Shown here piece by piece: positions 50,533 to 58,063 of a stretch of DNA of 64,000 bases (within the stretch, counting starts at the first letter, position 1; the number at the start of each line of letters is the position of its first letter). This DNA is from an uncultured Oscillospiraceae bacterium. GTDB taxonomy: Bacteria; Bacillota; Clostridia; Oscillospirales; Ruminococcaceae. Below the pieces are notes generated by a model. The model did not search any database and was not told the DNA's origin. It saw nothing but the letters and a program-made list of their open reading frames with translations. Location: NCBI GenBank assembly GCA_900539695.1, contig UQDG01000004.1, positions 62,001 through 126,000 of the forward strand. Reading direction: 5' to 3'. The position numbers were made by a program, and so were the translations under genes.

Positions 50533-50592
50533 TAAAATGCCAAGAATAATACTTCCCAACCCAAGAAGCAGGGTCCAATCTTCGATGGTCAT
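50512..50592 (-). CDS. Tiny holin-like/type I toxin-like peptide
   Basis: 26 residues (MTIEDWTLLLGLGSIILGIL + TIFLDR), one membrane helix with short polar ends, like the Hol-Tox family of Firmicute type I toxins. AGAGGTGA precedes the ATG. A convergent promoter on the plus strand would make RNA complementary to its 3' end. Confidence 0.6.
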   Translation of the reverse strand: MTIEDWTLLLGLGSIILGILTIFLDR

Positions 50593-50654
50593 GCTTGGTC
50601 ACCTCTTTTCTGTGGGGGTGCGGGGGATTGCCCGCCGGGCCGTGGGGTGTGGGT

Positions 50655-50671
50655 GTGTCCAGTGTGGACAC
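50655..50671. promoter_or_regulatory. ParB-like site (after cro)
   Basis: GTGTCCAGTGTGGACAC, identical to the site at 32517; 10 bp from a repressor operator. Confidence 0.7.
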
Positions 50672-50680
50672 TTCCTAAAA

Positions 50681-50696
50681 CTCGCAAAAATGCGAG
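50681..50696. promoter_or_regulatory. Repressor operator O5
   Basis: CTCGCAAAAATGCGAG just after the cro stop, distant from promoters; may act by looping with the others. Confidence 0.75.
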
Positions 50697-50698
50697 AA

Positions 50699-50908
50699 CT
50701 AATTCAAAAAAATATCTTTGACTTCTTTGCCCGTCAAATTTAGTGCATTAGCCAAACTGCGCATCTCACCAACAGTGAACGCATCAACACCGATTTTTAC
50801 CTTGCGATAGAAAGTGCTGGGGTTCATCCCAATTTTTGAAGCAAGCGCATCCTGAGTCATATCCGCGCCAGTGATTTTCTGTTTCAGTAGTTGCATTTTA
50901 TCAGACAT
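50699..50908 (-). CDS. Cro-like XRE regulator
   Basis: 69 residues from ATG 50908 (AGGTGAG upstream). HTH: MTQDALASKIGMNPSTFYRK. Divergent from the LexA-type repressor with shared operators between; first gene of the leftward early operon. Confidence 0.88.
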   Translation of the reverse strand: MSDKMQLLKQKITGADMTQDALASKIGMNPSTFYRKVKIGVDAFTVGEMRSLANALNLTGKEVKDIFLN

Positions 50909-50927
50909 TATTTTTCTCACCTCCAAA

Positions 50928-51052
50928 CTCGCATTATTGCGAGCTGTGCCTATATAATAGCACTCGCATTTCTGCGAGTCAAGGGATTTGTTGCAAAAAT
51001 GCAAGAAAAAGTTCCGGTTTCTCTTGCGTTTTTGCAAGTATTAGTGTATGCT
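50928..51052. promoter_or_regulatory. Immunity switch: PL/PR promoters and four operators
   Basis: Operators (CTYGCRNNNNTGCRAG): CTCGCATTATTGCGAG 50928-50943, CTCGCATTTCTGCGAG 50963-50978, GTTGCAAAAATGCAAG 50990-51005, CTTGCGTTTTTGCAAG 51023-51038. Leftward promoter: TTGACT (50982-50977), 17 bp, TATTAT (50959-50954); the second operator sits in its spacer. Rightward: TTGCGT (51024), 17 bp, TATGCT (51047-51052), its -35 inside the fourth operator. Confidence 0.88.
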
Positions 51053-51072
51053 TAACTCATAGGAGGCGAATC

Positions 51073-51669
51073 ATGACTACAGGTGAACGCATTAAGCTCT
51101 GTCGTAAGGAGCTGGGAATGTCTGCTGAACAGTTGGCAGAAAAAGTACAACTCTCCCCCGCAACGATTTATCGCTATGAAAAAGGCGATATAGAGAAAGT
51201 CCCGTCTGACATCATCAATAAAATTGCACGAGCACTTAATTCATCGCCAGCTTACCTTATGGGATGGGAAACGAAAAAAAAGAAAGTCCCAATCTACGGT
51301 GAAGTTCGCGCGGGTCTTCCTACAAGCACGGATGAAAATATAGAAGGATGGGAAGAAATTTATCCCCATTATAAAGATTCTACAGCGTATGCGTTTTTAA
51401 AGATAAAAGGTGATAGTATGTTACCAAGGATGCAAGAGGGAGACTTGGCGCTGGTTGATACTGAAGCACAAGTCGAAAATGGAGATCTTGCAGTTGTTCT
51501 TGTGAATGGTAACGAAGCAACCATTAAAAAGGTCTATATTGATAGTGAGGGTATTACATTGCACGCATTCAATCCTTATTATCCAGACATTCACTATACA
51601 CCAAAAGAGGTAGAAGATTTGCCGGTACGTTTCTTTGGAAAGGTGGTAGAAACGAGGGCGAGGTATTAA
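51073..51669 (+). CDS. LexA-type (S24) phage repressor
   Basis: 198 residues. HTH at 16-40 (MSAEQLAEKVQLSPATIYRY), hinge with Ala80-Gly81 cleavage bond (EVRAGLP), peptidase Ser115 (GDSM) and Lys152/153. It should hold lysogeny and be cleaved on RecA activation in the SOS response. AGGAGG precedes ATG. Lower GC than the following remnant, suggesting modular exchange. Confidence 0.92.
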   Translation: MTTGERIKLCRKELGMSAEQLAEKVQLSPATIYRYEKGDIEKVPSDIINKIARALNSSPAYLMGWETKKKKVPIYGEVRAGLPTSTDENIEGWEEIYPHYKDSTAYAFLKIKGDSMLPRMQEGDLALVDTEAQVENGDLAVVLVNGNEATIKKVYIDSEGITLHAFNPYYPDIHYTPKEVEDLPVRFFGKVVETRARY

Positions 51670-51862
51670 AGAGCAGGCAGAAAACAAGGCCCTTGCGGCT
51701 TCGGTCGAAAAATATCTGCCGGTAGAGGAACTGCGCAGCGCCATGGCCCGCGGCTTTACCGAGCCCTGGCAGTTGGCCGAGTATTTTAACCTTGACGAGG
51801 ATTATATAAAAGAAGCCCTGCACTACTGGACCGAGTGCAGGGGTGTGGACTTTAACCAATAG
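51668..51862 (+). pseudogene. C-terminal remnant of an ImmA/IrrE-like metallopeptidase
   Basis: Immediately after the repressor stop a frame encodes SVEKYLPVEELRSAMARGF, then TEPWQLAEYFNLDEDYIKEA and a stop. This is the tail of ImmA (M78) proteins; the HEXXH domain is gone. The GC jumps at the junction. An ATG at 51743 could express 39 residues, but function is unlikely. Confidence 0.7.
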
Positions 51863-51903
51863 GGTTCGTTTCTGAGATTTGTTTGCAATGAAAGGAGGCC
51901 GCT

Positions 51904-53463
51904 ATGACCATACAAGAAGTTGTGGCGAGATTTAACACCATTCCGATTTTATTTGCAGGTTCTGGAATTACTCGCCGATACTATGATCTTCCAGATTGGA
52001 AAGGACTTCTCACAGAGTTTGCATCCAGGGTCAATCCTGATCGGTTTGCATACCGTTCCTATCAAAGCAAAGCATTGCAGATGGGATTTACACAGGGGCC
52101 TATGCCAAAGGTGGCTACTCTGATTCAGCAGGATTTCGATGCCAAATGGTACAGTGACCCACAACTGCGTACAAACGAAACGTTTGTATTGGATGCAGTG
52201 GAAAATGGCTGTTCCCCTTTTAAAGCGGAAATTGCATGGTACCTAAGAGAAAAGTCTGTTCCTAAACCAGAGTATAAGGCAGAAATTCAAAAATTGAAAA
52301 ATATTTCAAAGAAAAATTTGGCGGGTGTCATTACGACCAATTATGATACTTTCTTTGAAAACCTTTTCGATGATTATACGCCCTATATCGGGCAAGATCA
52401 GCTCGTGTTTTCCTCTATACAAGGCATAGCTGAAATTTATAAAATCCATGGGTCTGTGAAGGTCCCTGACTCTCTCGTCATCAACGAACAGGACTATGAG
52501 ACCTTTAATGAAAAAGGAAAATACCTTGCAGCAAAGTTGATGACGATTTTTATGGAGTACCCCATTATTTATATTGGATACTCTTTGAACGATTCAGACA
52601 TTCAAAATATTCTAAAAGATATTCTTTTGTGTTTGCCGAACGACAAAATAGAAAAGCTACAAGAACGGTTCGTTTTTGTAGATTATAAGCCAGAAACTGT
52701 GGGGTATTCTATTACACCCTATACTCTGACGTTCGGTAAGCAAATGCTTTCCATGACGAGGCTTACACTGTCTGATTTCGGCATTCTGTATGATGCATTG
52801 GCAGCGAAAAAAGCATCTATCCCCGTGAAGATGCTCCGCCGTTTTAAAGAAGAGATTTATACCTATGCGGTCACAAGTAAGCCCGGGCCGCTGCTCATGG
52901 TTGCTGATCTTGATGACAAAAATATTGATGAGAATAAACTGGCGATTTCGATAGGCGTTTCTAATACAGGGGAATTTGGTTTGCAGAGCATTGTTGATGC
53001 AAATGGGTGGTACCGTAGCATTGTCATGGGTGATTTGGGGAAGTTTACAGCTGACCAGTTACTGAAATATGCATACCCTGAGGTACGAAAAGGAAATAAC
53101 GGAGATTTCCCTGTATATAGATATCTTTCACAGGCACAGGAAGATTATCCGCAAATTCAAGCTGAAACAAAGCATAACTTTGATGATTTTGCATCAAAGA
53201 CAAACAAGAAAAATCGCAATGCGACAAGTGGTTATGAATCTCTTCAAGCGCTGTGGGACACTTTGAAAGGTAATCCGGCAAAAGCGTATCGTGTTATGTG
53301 CTCATTGCCAGAAGAAAAGATGGAAGTCGAAACGCTTGAAGCTATTTTGATTGAACTTTTTACACAAGATCCAGAAGCACTTGAACGTCTTAATGGAAAC
53401 ATGCGTGCAGATGTGAAGCGTCTCATACGGATGTATGATTATCTTAAGTGGGGAAAAAAATAA
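51904..53463 (+). CDS. SIR2-domain protein, likely antiphage NADase
   Basis: 519 residues. SIR2_2-type domain in the first 300: FAGSGITRRY (GSG 19-21), TTNYD (144-148), KIHGS (H182) and YIGYSLND (225-230), the NAD-binding and catalytic set. The C-terminal 220 residues have no named domain and may sense infection. AAAGGAGG before ATG; low GC. It lies in the usual cargo slot between repressor and integrase. SIR2 defence proteins deplete NAD+ in abortive infection; that role is inferred here. Confidence 0.82.
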   Translation: MTIQEVVARFNTIPILFAGSGITRRYYDLPDWKGLLTEFASRVNPDRFAYRSYQSKALQMGFTQGPMPKVATLIQQDFDAKWYSDPQLRTNETFVLDAVENGCSPFKAEIAWYLREKSVPKPEYKAEIQKLKNISKKNLAGVITTNYDTFFENLFDDYTPYIGQDQLVFSSIQGIAEIYKIHGSVKVPDSLVINEQDYETFNEKGKYLAAKLMTIFMEYPIIYIGYSLNDSDIQNILKDILLCLPNDKIEKLQERFVFVDYKPETVGYSITPYTLTFGKQMLSMTRLTLSDFGILYDALAAKKASIPVKMLRRFKEEIYTYAVTSKPGPLLMVADLDDKNIDENKLAISIGVSNTGEFGLQSIVDANGWYRSIVMGDLGKFTADQLLKYAYPEVRKGNNGDFPVYRYLSQAQEDYPQIQAETKHNFDDFASKTNKKNRNATSGYESLQALWDTLKGNPAKAYRVMCSLPEEKMEVETLEAILIELFTQDPEALERLNGNMRADVKRLIRMYDYLKWGKK

Positions 53464-53659
53464 AGACCCACACGATAACAGTGTCCCATAAAGAGAAACC
53501 GCTCCGAATAGGTCTTTTCATGGACACCTTCCAGCCAAGTATCTAATGAATAGAGACCGGACTTTCCGATGCCGCATTGGTTGCATTTTACCAGAGTGGG
53601 GACGGAAAGTCAACTGGTAAATATTACAAACAAAGCGATAGAAATTGTTTAAAATATGG

Positions 53660-53735
53660 AAAAACGCCCCACGACGGCAACCGTGAGGCGTGCATGAAAT
53701 CAGCGTGTCCACAGTGGACACAATACCGACTAGGC
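53660..53735 (-). ncRNA. Candidate short RNA divergent from integrase
   Basis: The consensus minus-strand promoter ends about 53742; about 70 nt later a terminator (ACGCCTCACG...CGTGGGGCGT, then TTTTT, 53691-53660). The RNA contains the ParB-like palindrome. It could be a small RNA or leader for a short CxxC peptide (ATG near 53737), but no ribosome site is present. Confidence 0.5.
53705..53721. promoter_or_regulatory. ParB-like site (before integrase)
   Basis: GTGTCCACAGTGGACAC, a perfect palindrome. Confidence 0.7.
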
Positions 53736-53741
53736 ATCTGT

Positions 53742-53770
53742 ATTGTACCACCTGCGGCTGCGCTTGTCAA
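53742..53770 (-). promoter_or_regulatory. Strong leftward promoter upstream of integrase
   Basis: TTGACA (53770-53765), 17 bp, TACAAT (53747-53742). Confidence 0.75.
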
Positions 53771-53792
53771 AGTGTAAGCAGTGAGGTATACT

Positions 53793-54917
53793 ATGAAGTG
53801 CTTTCGTTGCCAAAGAGACATCCCGGACGATGCCCGCATATGCTGCTATTGCGGCACAAGGCAAGCAAGCGCCCCAGCCCCGCAGCGCAGGCGCCACAGA
53901 CGGCCTCGCGGCACCGGCACCGTATGGAAAGATGCCCGCAACAAGGGCCTCCCCTACATCGCCGTAGCGGCGGATGGCACGCGGATCGGCTCGTACAAGA
54001 CCGCATCGGATGCGGTCAAGGCGCTGGATGATGTCAACGCCCGCCGGATCGCGCCGGAACGCCAGGCGTACACCCTGGCCGATGTCTACGAGCGCTGGAA
54101 GGTGCTGCACTACCCCAAAATTACCCGCAAGGCGCAGCAGACCTACACCAACGCCTACAACAAGGCCGCGCTGCTGCATGGCCGCCGCATCATGGAGCTG
54201 AAAACCGAGGATTACCAGCAGGTTCTCACCCGGATGATGGCCGATGGTGCCAGCCGCAGCCTGTGCGAAAAAGAGCGGCAGCTCTTCTCGCAGCTCTGCC
54301 AGTACGCCATCAATCAGGACATCATCCACACGAACTACGCAACAGCTCTGGTGCTGCCGGACCCGTCTGCCCCCAAAACCCGCGTGCTGACATCGCAGGA
54401 AGTGCAGAAGATAAAAGGCATGGCAGACGACCCCCGCCTCGGTGAGACGGCAAGGATCGCGCTGGTGCTTATTTATACGGGTATGCGCCTGAACGAACTG
54501 CTGCAGGCCCGCCGGGAGAACGTCCACGCCGATGAGCGCTACCTGATCGGCGGCGAAAAGACCGAAGCAGGCCGCGACCGTGTTATCCCGCTGCACCCGG
54601 ATATTATGCCGTATATAACAACTTGGCTGGCAGGCAACGACACCGAGTATCTGATCCCCTCCAAGTATGGCCTGCCGCGCGACCACAACAACGTGCGCAA
54701 GTCGTTCAACAGCTTGATGGCAAGGCTGTCCATTGAGGGCGTCACACCCCACACCTGCCGCCATACAGCAGCAACTAAATTTGCCGCCTCCGGCCTGCCG
54801 CCGGAGATCACCAAGCAGATCCTTGGTCATGCAGATATTACCACAACTTTAAATATTTATATACACCCGGATATACAAAGCCTGATCGAAAAATCCAGCC
54901 GGATTTCGTGGGCTTAA
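53793..54917 (+). CDS. int: Tyrosine-family site-specific integrase
   Basis: 374 residues from ATG 53793 (GAGG 6 nt upstream). N-terminal zinc ribbon (CFRC...CCYC), AP2-like arm-binding region, core-binding SAM-like domain, then catalytic R232 (TGMRLNEL), H320-x-x-R323 (HTCRHTAAT), H346 and Y356 (TLNIY). Integrates at tRNA-Gly. Its stop lies inside the right arm-type repeat. Confidence 0.95.
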   Translation: MKCFRCQRDIPDDARICCYCGTRQASAPAPQRRRHRRPRGTGTVWKDARNKGLPYIAVAADGTRIGSYKTASDAVKALDDVNARRIAPERQAYTLADVYERWKVLHYPKITRKAQQTYTNAYNKAALLHGRRIMELKTEDYQQVLTRMMADGASRSLCEKERQLFSQLCQYAINQDIIHTNYATALVLPDPSAPKTRVLTSQEVQKIKGMADDPRLGETARIALVLIYTGMRLNELLQARRENVHADERYLIGGEKTEAGRDRVIPLHPDIMPYITTWLAGNDTEYLIPSKYGLPRDHNNVRKSFNSLMARLSIEGVTPHTCRHTAATKFAASGLPPEITKQILGHADITTTLNIYIHPDIQSLIEKSSRISWA

Positions 54918-54935
54918 ACCTGTAATAAGCCTGTA
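54915..54935. repeat. Right integrase arm-type sites
   Basis: TAAACCTGTA (54915-54924) and TAAGCCTGTA (54926-54935), matching the left-arm motif. Confidence 0.65.
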
Positions 54936-54975
54936 AAACAGCCTTTTTTAACGGTACAACGAGCGGTCGTCTCAT

Positions 54976-55023
54976 CTTCCCAAGCAGTAGGTGGCGAGTT
55001 CGAGACTCGTATCCCGCTCCAAA
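54976..55023 (+). repeat. attR
   Basis: 48 bp identical to 19727-19774; carries the original 3' half of tRNA-Gly without its 5' half. Confidence 0.95.
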
Positions 55024-55030
55024 TTAAGAA

Positions 55031-55066
55031 AGAGGCTTACCCGGGAGGGAGCCTCTTTTCTTTTTT
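55031..55066 (+). terminator. Displaced chromosomal tRNA-Gly terminator
   Basis: AGAGGCT pairs with AGCCTCT, then TTTTCTTTTTT, immediately after attR. Confidence 0.8.
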
Positions 55067-55083
55067 ACAAAGAAGGAAATATT

Positions 55084-55416
55084 ATGTTAGACGCTTTTCC
55101 AATTTATCACTGGTTTCACAATGGCAACCCCTACTCGGGGGCGGAGCAAGGGATGCGGTATGTCATTACGCCGGGCAAAAAGGCCGACCCGGCGGACGAG
55201 AGCGGCAAGCGAAAGATCGAGTTTTTGACCGTTACGGTCTGGCCCGGGCCGTGGAGCGTTGAGCACACCGCCGAGGAAAAGATACGATCCGCTGAGTTTG
55301 AGGGCAGCCAGGCGGGGCTGGATGCTGCCGTGGCCTGGCTGCATGAGTGCTACAAGGGTGATATGCCCCGCTGGACGAACATTCCGTCCATTTTGGACTG
55401 CGAGCCGGATCGCTGA
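55084..55416 (+). CDS. Small protein of unknown function
   Basis: 110 residues from ATG 55084 (AAGGAAA upstream). Trp-rich: LTVTVWPGPWSVEHTAEEKI and GLDAAVAWLHECYKGDMPRW. Conserved-looking, soluble, no signal. Followed by CobW 31 bp later, possibly co-transcribed. Confidence 0.75.
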   Translation: MLDAFPIYHWFHNGNPYSGAEQGMRYVITPGKKADPADESGKRKIEFLTVTVWPGPWSVEHTAEEKIRSAEFEGSQAGLDAAVAWLHECYKGDMPRWTNIPSILDCEPDR

Positions 55417-55447
55417 CGGTCCGGTGCAATAGAAAGAGGAAAAGCTT

Positions 55448-56404
55448 ATGGTACAGGTTGACTTAATAACCGGCTTTTTAGGCGCAGGGAAAACAACGTT
55501 TCTGCGCAAATATGTGCACTGGCTCAACGCCCGCGGTCAGCGCGTCTGCGTTTTGGAAAATGACTTCGGCGCGGTGAACGTCGACGTAATGCTGCTGCAG
55601 GATCTGCTGGGCGACAATTGCGACATCGAGACCATCAGCGGCGGCTGCGATTGCGACACCCACCAGCGCCGGATGCGCACCAAGCTGATCTCGCTGGCGA
55701 TGCAGGGCTTTGACCGCGTACTGGTGGAACCCAGCGGCATTTTCGACGTGGACGAGTTCTATGACGTGCTGCGGGACGAGCCGCTGGACCGCTGGTACAC
55801 GCTTGGCAATGTTATTGCCATTGTGGACGCGCTGCTGGAAACGCAGCTCAGCCCCCAAGGCGAGTATCTGCTGGCCAGCGAAGCCGCCAGCGCGGGCATG
55901 GTGCTGATGAGCCGCTGCCAGCTGGCCGCCCCCGGCCAAGCTGAGGCAACACTGGCGCATTTGAACCGTGCGCTGGAAGCCTGCCACTGCGCCCGCCGCT
56001 TTGCTGCGGACACCGATGCGTTGTGCAAGCCCTGGGACGCCCTGACCGACGCCGATATGCAGCGGCTGGACAGCTGCGGCCACTGTCAAGCCAGCTACGT
56101 CAAGCTGCATTTTGACGAGCACAAGGCGTTCACGTCGCTGTATTTCATGGAGCTGCACCTTACGCTGCCCCAGCTGCAGGATGCCGCCCGGGCACTGTTT
56201 GCTGATCCGGCCTGCGGGCATATTTTGCGAATCAAGGGCTTTTTGCAGACCGTTGACGGCTGGTGCGAACTGAATGCCACCCGCGACACGATGCACGTAG
56301 AGGCTATTCCCGATGGGCAGGAAGTGCTTATCATTATTGGTGAGGAACTGGACCGCTCGGCCATCGAAGCGCATATTGGACAGAAAACTGCCGACCAGGA
56401 GTGA
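55448..56404 (+). CDS. CobW/COG0523-family GTPase (metal chaperone type)
   Basis: 318 residues. P-loop GFLGAGKTT (9-17), a GGCDCD segment (near 62) where the metal-binding CxCC usually sits, EPSGIF switch. C-terminal CobW_C ends about 300. Members deliver or insert Zn, Co or Fe. The altered cysteine motif leaves metal specificity open. Confidence 0.88.
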   Translation: MVQVDLITGFLGAGKTTFLRKYVHWLNARGQRVCVLENDFGAVNVDVMLLQDLLGDNCDIETISGGCDCDTHQRRMRTKLISLAMQGFDRVLVEPSGIFDVDEFYDVLRDEPLDRWYTLGNVIAIVDALLETQLSPQGEYLLASEAASAGMVLMSRCQLAAPGQAEATLAHLNRALEACHCARRFAADTDALCKPWDALTDADMQRLDSCGHCQASYVKLHFDEHKAFTSLYFMELHLTLPQLQDAARALFADPACGHILRIKGFLQTVDGWCELNATRDTMHVEAIPDGQEVLIIIGEELDRSAIEAHIGQKTADQE

Positions 56405-56423
56405 TTTTTGTTTGCACCTTATC

Positions 56424-56453
56424 GGCCCTGCCTACCTTACGGCAGGGCCTTTT
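56424..56453 (+). terminator. Terminator after CobW gene
   Basis: GGCCCTGCC, TACCTTAC loop, GGCAGGGCC, TTTT. Confidence 0.9.
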
Positions 56454-56555
56454 GGGGCTCCAAAAGGAACACATAAAAAGCAAAATGCTGTTTGAACGAG
56501 AAACCGGCCGCAAGGTGGCCGGTGAGGGAAGTCTCAAGCCGTAAGCGTAGGAAAA

Positions 56556-56936
56556 TCACTTATCAAACGCATTCGTCCCATAATACCAGCGGTCCACAAA
56601 AATTTCCACGACCAACGGTAATATAACAGCCATCAACAACACCCATAGGGCCACCAGGGCGCTGGCAAGGTCGTCGGTAATCACGGTCAGGGCGCGGTGC
56701 AAAATTTTACCGGCAAACACCGGCATTGGGGTGCCAAACACCTGCAGCAGGTACCCCCAGAATTCCCCCAAACTAAACGCCCCCAAATAATCGCAGGGCA
56801 GCGTGGGGTTGCGGGTGTACACACGGCGGCGCTGGTCGGCGTTGCGCCATAGCAGCTCCTTCTGCTTGATGTACCCCAAAACACCCATAATCAGCACGGC
56901 CATCCAGTAGGTGCCGCTGGCTTCGGTCCAGGTCAT
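56556..56936 (-). CDS. Small membrane protein
   Basis: 126 residues. Helices at about 10-22, a loop with KQKELLWRNADQRRRVYTRN, a weak helix near 55-70 and a long helix 88-112. No recognised family. Convergent with CobW. Confidence 0.7.
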   Translation of the reverse strand: MTWTEASGTYWMAVLIMGVLGYIKQKELLWRNADQRRRVYTRNPTLPCDYLGAFSLGEFWGYLLQVFGTPMPVFAGKILHRALTVITDDLASALVALWVLLMAVILPLVVEIFVDRWYYGTNAFDK

Positions 56937-57008
56937 AGGCCGGCCCCCTTTCCGTTTGGCCCCATTCTACCCTGTATGTCGAAATTTGTCAATCTGGCGG
57001 CCGGGCTG

Positions 57009-57036
57009 TTGCAATTTTGCTACAATATGGTATACT
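57009..57036 (+). promoter_or_regulatory. Promoter of the cation antiporter gene
   Basis: TTGCAA, 16 bp, TATACT, 49 bp before the ATG. Confidence 0.7.
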
Positions 57037-57084
57037 GATAAAATATGCAAATTTAACTGCCAACTATGAAAAAAAGGAGTTTTT

Positions 57085-58044
57085 ATGCTGATCCCTGTAC
57101 TGCTGTTTATTGTCGGGCTGCTGTTTCTCATTAAAGGCGGCGACTGGTTCGTGGACGGCGCATCGGCGCTGGCGCGGCGGTTCCATCTGCCCGAACTGCT
57201 GATTGGAGCCACAGTGGTGTCCATCGGCACTACCCTGCCCGAGGTCATGGTCTCCACGATGTCGGCGCTGTCCGGCCACGGCGAGATCGCTTACGGCAAC
57301 GCCATCGGTTCGGTCATCTGCAATGCGGCGCTGATCGCGGCTATCACCATTGCGGTGCGCCCGGGTAAAGTGGACCCCAAAACGCTGAAAATGCCGGTGC
57401 TGTTCTTCTTTGCGGCGGCGGCCATCTACTGCGTGGCGGCTTACGGCTTCGGCAAGTTCACCCGTCCCATGGGCTTTATCATGCTGGCGATGTTCGTGGC
57501 CTACATGGCGGCCAACATCCACCAGATGAAGAACGCCCCCGCAGAGGAGCATGAAGAGGAAGAAGAGACCATGCCCCTGCCCCGTATGCTGATGCTGCTG
57601 GTGCTGGGCGCGGTGCTGATCGCCATGGGCGCCAACCTGCTGGTGGACAACGGCACCCTGATCGCCCAGGCTTTGGGCGTGCCCGAGAGTGTTATCGCGC
57701 TGACCTTTGTGGCACTGGGCACCTCCCTGCCGGAGCTGGTCACAGCCATTACCTCGCTCATCAAGGGCCACAGCGACCTGTCGCTGGGCAATGTGGTCGG
57801 CGCCAACGTGTTCAACCTGGTGCTGGTCAGCGGCGTGTCGGTCGCGCTGGCCCCCTTCACGGTGCCACAGAGCGCCACGATCTTCGGCATGAACTCCAGC
57901 CTGGTGCTGGAAATCCCCGTTATGATTGCGGTTATGGTACTGTTGACCGCGCCGGCCTTGGTTAAAGGAAAGCTTAGCCGTGTGCAGGGTGTGGCGCTGC
58001 TGGTAATTTACGCAGTGTTCTGCGGGATTCAGTTTACGCTTTGA
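57085..58044 (+). CDS. Ca2+/Na+:cation antiporter (YrbG/CaCA family)
   Basis: 319 residues, about ten helices in two inverted halves, each with a CaCA alpha-repeat (GTTLPEVMVS near 50 and GTSLPELVTA near 212), then GNAIGSVICN and GNVVGANVFN. An acidic loop (EEHEEEEETM, about 152-161) separates the halves. Probably exports Ca2+ in exchange for Na+ or H+. Confidence 0.93.
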   Translation: MLIPVLLFIVGLLFLIKGGDWFVDGASALARRFHLPELLIGATVVSIGTTLPEVMVSTMSALSGHGEIAYGNAIGSVICNAALIAAITIAVRPGKVDPKTLKMPVLFFFAAAAIYCVAAYGFGKFTRPMGFIMLAMFVAYMAANIHQMKNAPAEEHEEEEETMPLPRMLMLLVLGAVLIAMGANLLVDNGTLIAQALGVPESVIALTFVALGTSLPELVTAITSLIKGHSDLSLGNVVGANVFNLVLVSGVSVALAPFTVPQSATIFGMNSSLVLEIPVMIAVMVLLTAPALVKGKLSRVQGVALLVIYAVFCGIQFTL

Positions 58045-58063
58045 TTTTAATATGTTGCTTTGC

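Larger units (their letters stand above)
53464..53792. other. Regulatory gap between SIR2 gene and integrase
   Basis: No supported CDS. It contains a leftward short transcription unit and a ParB-like palindrome, described separately. The first 190 bp show no clear signals. Confidence 0.6.
19727..55023. mobile_element. Integrated siphovirus-like prophage (about 35.2 kb)
   Basis: Bounded by a 48-bp direct repeat in tRNA-Gly. It contains integrase, repressor/cro, recombination, replication, ParAB, packaging, head, tail and lysis genes in a normal modular order. All structural genes appear intact, so it may be inducible. Late and early genes run leftwards; repressor, SIR2 and integrase run rightwards. 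Confidence 0.95.

Noticed and set aside
53624..53839. Leftward 71-codon frame with CVHCGHADF
   Set aside because: It starts inside the integrase gene, lacks a ribosome site and spans a promoter and terminator; a short peptide from 53737 remains barely possible.
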